Part shown: piece after piece, positions 7,891 through 10,871 of the stretch
How positions within the stretch are numbered: position 1 is the first letter of the stretch
Layout: every line of letters starts with the position of its first letter
DNA from: Willaertia magna
Taxonomy: Eukaryota; Heterolobosea; Eutetramitea; Acrasida; Naegleriidae
Assembly: GCA_902984215.1 (NCBI GenBank)
Contig: CADWAF010002669.1
Coordinates: forward strand, 1-10,871
DNA: 10,871 nucleotides
Reading direction: 5' to 3'
The notes under the pieces: model-generated
The model's database searches: none
What the model was told of the DNA's origin: nothing
The model's input: only the letters and a program-made list of their open reading frames with translations
Translations under genes and position numbers: made by a program

Positions 7891-7962
7891 GTTGATAAAA
7901 TTGTGTTAGTTGTAGAAGCTGGTGAGGGGGTATGGGGATTTAATTGAAGTTGTTAAAGTTTT
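7877..7962 (-). pseudogene. Short GC-richer relic encoding a Pro/Ser/Thr-rich stretch
   Basis: The - strand from about 7952 reads QLQLNPHTPSPASTTNTILS, an open frame different from that of the U-box remnant beside it. The DNA (for example GGTGAGGGGGTATGGGG on the + strand at 7921) is far more GC-rich than anything near it. It is probably a fragment of an unrelated coding sequence joined here by rearrangement; the source is unknown. Confidence 0.3.
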
Positions 7963-8515
7963 TTAGTGGCGTTTTAATTGTTTAAAATTATTAATATTTG
8001 TTAATTTGATATAGATTAATTTATTTATTAAATTGTTTCTATCTTTTTTATTCAATAAAATATTGAATTTTAATGCAATTAATTTTTTTTGTAAATGATT
8101 AAAATTAATAGTATTTTTAATTAAATCTAAAGATTCATTAATTAATTTAGAACATAAATCAATTAAATTATTATCATTTGACCATAATTTAACATATTTA
8201 ATTACTTTTTTAATAAATTTTTCTATTTTCATTAATTATTGATTTTAGTCCAAAGTTAGGTATTAATGAATTAGATTTTAATTTAATTCTGGTAACTGAA
8301 CATGTATTTTTAAATTTTAACCATTCTTCAATAAAATTCCTTTCAAAAGTATAACCTGTTTCAATAATTATCAGATCAATCATTAATTTTTGACTAATTG
8401 GACAAATATATTTATTTAAATATTTATTTTTCCATTCTTTAATTTTTTCTTCATTTTTATTTATATTAAAAGAAGAAGTGTTGTTTATAAAACATAGAAG
8501 ACTTGATATTAATAT
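7963..8515 (-). pseudogene. U-box protein gene, copy 2, heavily decayed
   Basis: The reading begins at 8515, where copy 1 has ATG and this copy has ATA (start lost by G to A). It continues ILISSLLCFINNTSS, NINKNEEKIKEWKNK, then a U-box with YICPISQKLMIDLIIIETGY and TFERNFIEEWLKF. Several U-box residues are changed: the Pro of DPV to Leu, the His of GH to Tyr, and the Pro after the later Cys to Ser. A 2-nt loss near 8226 shifts the frame. The next part (IEKFIKKVIKYVKLWSNDNN) runs on to LKFNILLN, then jumps to RNNLINKLIYIKL, which corresponds to a segment about 110 codons further on in copy 1. It ends with TAA at 7963-7965, with no coiled coil or MATH. An ATG at 8539 gives a longer ORF but lies outside the homologous gene. 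Confidence 0.8.
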
Positions 8516-8813
8516 TTTTTTGAAACAAATAAAATACATGTGACATATTTTTTTTCAATATAATCTAAAGAATAAATACAATCAAATTAAAGTAATAAAC
8601 GATTACTCTTTATTAACAATTTTGTAGCATTCAAAAGTATTTATTTTTAGATCTAAGTTAAAATTAACAATTATCTACAAAATAATTATTAACATACTCC
8701 ATTATTAAAGTCTCTATTCTCACTAAATGTTCAATTTTTTTAATCTTCTTTCCTTTAGTTAAATTTATCAAATAATTTACAATAATTCATTATTTTTTAA
8801 CACTACTCCCTTA
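8516..8813. other. Spacer upstream of U-box copy 2, copy of 4084-4364
   Basis: It aligns base for base with the region upstream of copy 1, for example TTAGTTAAATT, AATAATTTACAATAATTCAT and GATTACTCTTTATTAACA. Differences are overwhelmingly G:C in copy 1 and A:T here. At its far end it also includes the last codons of the coiled-coil gene (relic of GSSVEK-stop, about 8790-8813). Confidence 0.75.
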
Positions 8814-8951
8814 TTCTCAACAACTCATTTTTAGAAAAATGTTATTATTTTCTAATAAGTACAAAAAAAAAATATTTAATAAAGGTGTAGTGGTAAAAAA
8901 ATAAATTTTATTGAGAACAAAGTATAAAGTTCTAAAGATTAAATAAAAATT

Positions 8952-9083
8952 ACAATGTCTTAAATTAAAAAAATAAATAAATAAAATATCTAATTCCTAA
9001 AATATCTACAATGTCCTTTATTTAAAAAAAATTAAAAAAAATAAAAATCTAATTCTAAAAAAAACAATATCCTAAATAATTCA
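8952..9083. repeat. 56-bp tandem repeat, about 2.3 copies
   Basis: Unit 1 is 8952-9007, unit 2 is 9008-9063 and a partial unit 3 is 9064-9083. Each starts ACAATGTC or ACAATATC, and the two full units carry TCTAATTC near the end, with A-rich filler that has diverged. Confidence 0.55.
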
Positions 9084-9207
9084 TTTATTAATAACTCTGT
9101 AATAAATTTTTACTTGTAGTATTTGTGATTAATTTAAAGTTTTGTAAAATTGTAAAAACTTTAAAGTAAAGCCTCAATATTTATTGTAAAATTATTTTCA
9201 AAATTAT

Positions 9208-9883
9208 TTATATCTCCCTTTTAATATATTCTGAAAATTCTACATTAAATTTAAATACTTCATATTTTCTGTTTAATTGTTCATTCTTTGTATATTCTAT
9301 AATAATTCTTTTTATTAAGAATTCATTACTAATAATTGTTTTTAATATAACACAATAATTGTGAGAACAAATATTAAATACTATATTTAAATACATATTT
9401 TATTGATAGCAATTAAAATAATCATGAATAACAGCTATTTTTCTTATTTTGAACTAATTATTATCTAATATTTATTCTTAGATCTTCTTCAATAAAACAA
9501 ATATCATATCTACCAACTAAAAATCTCTTCCTTCAATAATTCCAGGTAGTTGAATTTTTTTTAGAATTTTATAGCTTAATTTTTTAAAATAAAACTTCAT
9601 AATTATAGTTTCTTGTTTTTTTTGCAAACTATTTATATTACAAATTACTAAACCTCTATTTATTACTACTTGTTGATCTCTAATAAAAATTAAATTCAAT
9701 TTGAAGTATAATTTCTCTTTTTTTACTTATTTCATTAGCCATTACTTCTAATAAATATTTAGAATAATCATCTATATATTTTTTTATTTCAGAATATATT
9801 GTATTTGTTTTTAAATGTGAAAAAACAATGACTTATTTTTGTTATTTAATTAATTGAAGTAAAATTTTTTTATATCGAAACAT
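9208..9883 (-). pseudogene. Decayed ORF of unknown function in the copy-specific block
   Basis: Not recognised. From ATG at 9883 the frame reads MFRYKKILLQLIK, two TAA codons, then IYSEIKKYIDDYSKYLLEVM and ANEISKKREIILQIEF. It shifts near 9690 into IFIRDQQVVINRGLVICNIN, NSLQKKQETIIMKFYFKKL and IQLPGIIEGRD. A further shift near 9520 gives FLVGRYDICFIEEDLRI. Later, a 62-codon stretch (9396-9208: YLNIVFNICSHNYCVIL, then EYTKNEQLNRKYEVFKFNV) is in the same frame as the middle part. The two small ORFs are thus probably pieces of one broken gene of about 200 or more codons. DDYSKY resembles an integrase motif, but nothing else supports that. Confidence 0.4.
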
Positions 9884-10010
9884 TAAATAATTAATTTTTA
9901 TTTTCAAAAACTATTGTTTTTAATATAAAATCTTTAATTAAATGATCAATATAAATCATTTATATATAATTCTCTTTCTTTAATACTTTCTATTTTACAT
10001 TATTATTTAG

Positions 10011-10070
10011 AGTACTATACATCTTTAGTTGAACACTAAAAAAAAGTGTTATACTATGTATAGTGGTACT
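10011..10070. repeat. Palindromic element, copy 2, with nested hairpin
   Basis: The outer arms AGTACTATACAT (10011-10022) and ATGTATAGTGGTACT (10056-10070) are complementary except for three extra bases. The inner hairpin is AACACT (10032-10037), A7, AGTGTT (10045-10050). It is related to 7827-7890. Confidence 0.5.
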
Positions 10071-10186
10071 AAAAAAGTTATAGATAAATAATACTCTAGC
10101 TAATGACTCGATTTTTATTTGGGTATTAAAAAAAGTGTATAAAAAAACACTTAAAAAATGTTATTTTTTTTCTATAAAAAAAAATA

Positions 10187-10214
10187 GATACATACAACCT
10201 ATTTTTTATGTATC
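10187..10214. repeat. Perfect 8-bp inverted repeat near the right edge of the copy-specific block
   Basis: GATACATA (10187-10194) and TATGTATC (10207-10214), with a 12-nt loop. It lies 17 nt before the resumption of copy B homology at 10232, so it may mark the end of the inserted block. A weaker hairpin AAGTGT/ACACTT lies at about 10133-10152. Confidence 0.45.
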
Positions 10215-10231
10215 GGCAGGAAATTGCAGAA

Positions 10232-10763
10232 TTGTAAATGTTTTAATAAAACTAATTATTTTAAACTTTTAATTTTATTTGACAATTTAAAATTTAAATC
10301 AATTATTGAACTTTCCAAACCTTCAATTTTACTACTATTTGTACCAATTATATTACTTTTTAAAAAAAAAAGATGACAATCCAGATATTAATGATAACAA
10401 TGATGATTCATATTGTTATTGTTATTGATTATTATCAAGAGGATAATGGTTAGAAGAATTTAAATTCTTTTCAAATCCTTGTTTTAATTTAGATAATTTT
10501 TTTTCTAATTTTTATATTTGTTCATCTTTTTGTTTAATTAATCTATTAATCTTTTCTGTATCAATGATTAACACTTGACTATTATTAGTATTTCCATTTA
10601 TAGTATTATTTGTAATTATATTTCTTTGACTTTCATCATATTGTACAATTTGTTTTAATAAATAAATAATTTTTTATTCATTTTCTTTTTGTAATTTAAT
10701 TAATTTTCTTTCATAAACCATTTCTTTAATTAGAAATGATTGTTTTTTACTATATTCATCTTT
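10232..10763 (-). pseudogene. Coiled-coil, Q-rich protein gene, copy B, decayed
   Basis: Same gene as at 4341-5055. From 10763 the - strand reads DEYSKKQSFLIKEMVYERKL, KLQKENE-stop-KIIYLL, KQIVQYDESQRNIITNNTIN, then the part missing in copy A (SQVLIIDTEKINRLIKQKDE, KLEKKLSKLKQGFEKN), then NSSNHYPLDNNQ with TAA codons within the Gln run, SSLLSLISGLSS, a frameshift in the A-run near 10366, and IEGLESSIIDLNFKL. The gene is therefore a coiled-coil protein with a short polyQ linker. The last codons are cut off by the block at 8814-10231. Homology to copy A stops at 10763, after ATATTCATCTT. Confidence 0.6.
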
Positions 10764-10871
10764 AAATCTTTACAATAACTATCGATCAGTCTAGTAAAAC
10801 TAATTTTTATTGTAAACTATTTTTATTATTTAAAATATTATTGAAAATTTATTAAATTATTAAAGATTACA
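10764..10871. other. Right window edge, no gene seen
   Basis: AT-rich sequence beyond the end of the duplication. The stretch AAATCTTTACAATAACT here also occurs at 5061-5077, at the 3' end of the intact U-box gene; in such AT-rich DNA a match of this length can be chance. Confidence 0.3.

Larger units (their letters stand above)
8814..10231. other. 1.4-kb block present only in the second copy of the duplication
   Basis: At 4364/4365 copy A runs from CCTTG straight into TTGTAAATG. In copy B the same joint is split: CCTTA ends at 8813 and TTGTAAATG resumes at 10232. The block therefore either inserted into copy B or was lost from copy A. It would interrupt the coiled-coil gene some eight codons before its stop. 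No terminal inverted repeats and no clear target-site duplication are seen. Contents: a 56-bp tandem repeat, a decayed ORF, a palindromic element and several AT hairpins; the rest (8814-8951, 9084-9207, 9884-10010, 10071-10231) shows no gene. Confidence 0.6.

Noticed and set aside
9740..9800. IDDYSKY as a retroviral-type integrase motif
   Set aside because: It resembles the integrase VDDYSRY block, but there is no zinc-binding HHCC, no second Asp or Glu and no retroelement context nearby.
5061..10783. 17-nt match AAATCTTTACAATAACT at 5061 and 10767 as a mobile-element boundary
   Set aside because: Both lie at points where homology ends, but matches of this length are expected about once by chance in a 10-kb window of this composition.
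1..10871. CRISPR arrays, tRNA genes, rRNA, bacterial operons or phage genes
   Set aside because: No regularly spaced repeats, no tRNA-like B-box (GGTTCGA), and no ribosome binding site pattern or prokaryotic gene seen on either strand.

Overview
The window looks like nuclear DNA of a very AT-rich eukaryote (roughly 80% A+T by eye). Evidence: long lysine/asparagine/isoleucine-rich proteins, an eukaryotic U-box family, an A-rich context before the start codon, and a LINE-type retroelement. No bacterial operon structure, ribosome binding sites, tRNA or rRNA is visible. The host code looks standard: the one intact gene has dozens of glutamines, all CAA/CAG, with no in-frame TAA/TAG. The lineage cannot be fixed from this window; an amoebozoan or early-diverging fungus would fit.

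Layout: (1) 1-~2577, + strand: the 3' part of a decayed LINE (reverse transcriptase, zinc knuckle, short 3' tail with a perfect hairpin). It lies tail-to-tail against, and truncates, (2) ~2577-4083, - strand: a broken U-box/coiled-coil/MATH gene. (3) 4084-4340: its upstream region. (4) 4341-~5055, - strand: remnants of a coiled-coil, Q-rich gene. (5) 5056-6591, - strand: the only intact gene, a 511-residue U-box protein with an expanded coiled-coil repeat and an E2F-like site upstream. (6) 6900-7826, - strand: a hidden, heavily decayed single-frame ORF. (7) 7827-7890 and 10011-10070: two related palindromic elements. (8) 7963-8515, - strand: a second, worse-decayed U-box copy with its upstream region. 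(9) ~8814-10231: a 1.4 kb block present only in this copy, holding a 56-bp tandem repeat and a decayed ORF. (10) 10232-10763, - strand: a second copy of the coiled-coil gene.

Blocks 2-4 and 8-10 are two copies, in the same orientation, of one segment (coiled-coil gene 3' part, spacer, U-box gene), lying on either side of the intact U-box gene. They differ mainly by G:C to A:T changes, all in the 8-10 copy. The LINE shows a matching pattern: every one of its 13 in-frame stops can be a transition from a Gln or Trp codon. The overall picture is a tandem U-box family with one survivor among decaying duplicates, in a region where transition mutation has eroded everything else. I did not find a convincing new multi-gene system. 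The best leads are the biased decay, the TRAF-like U-box/MATH architecture, the 3' hairpin of the LINE and the copy-specific insertion.
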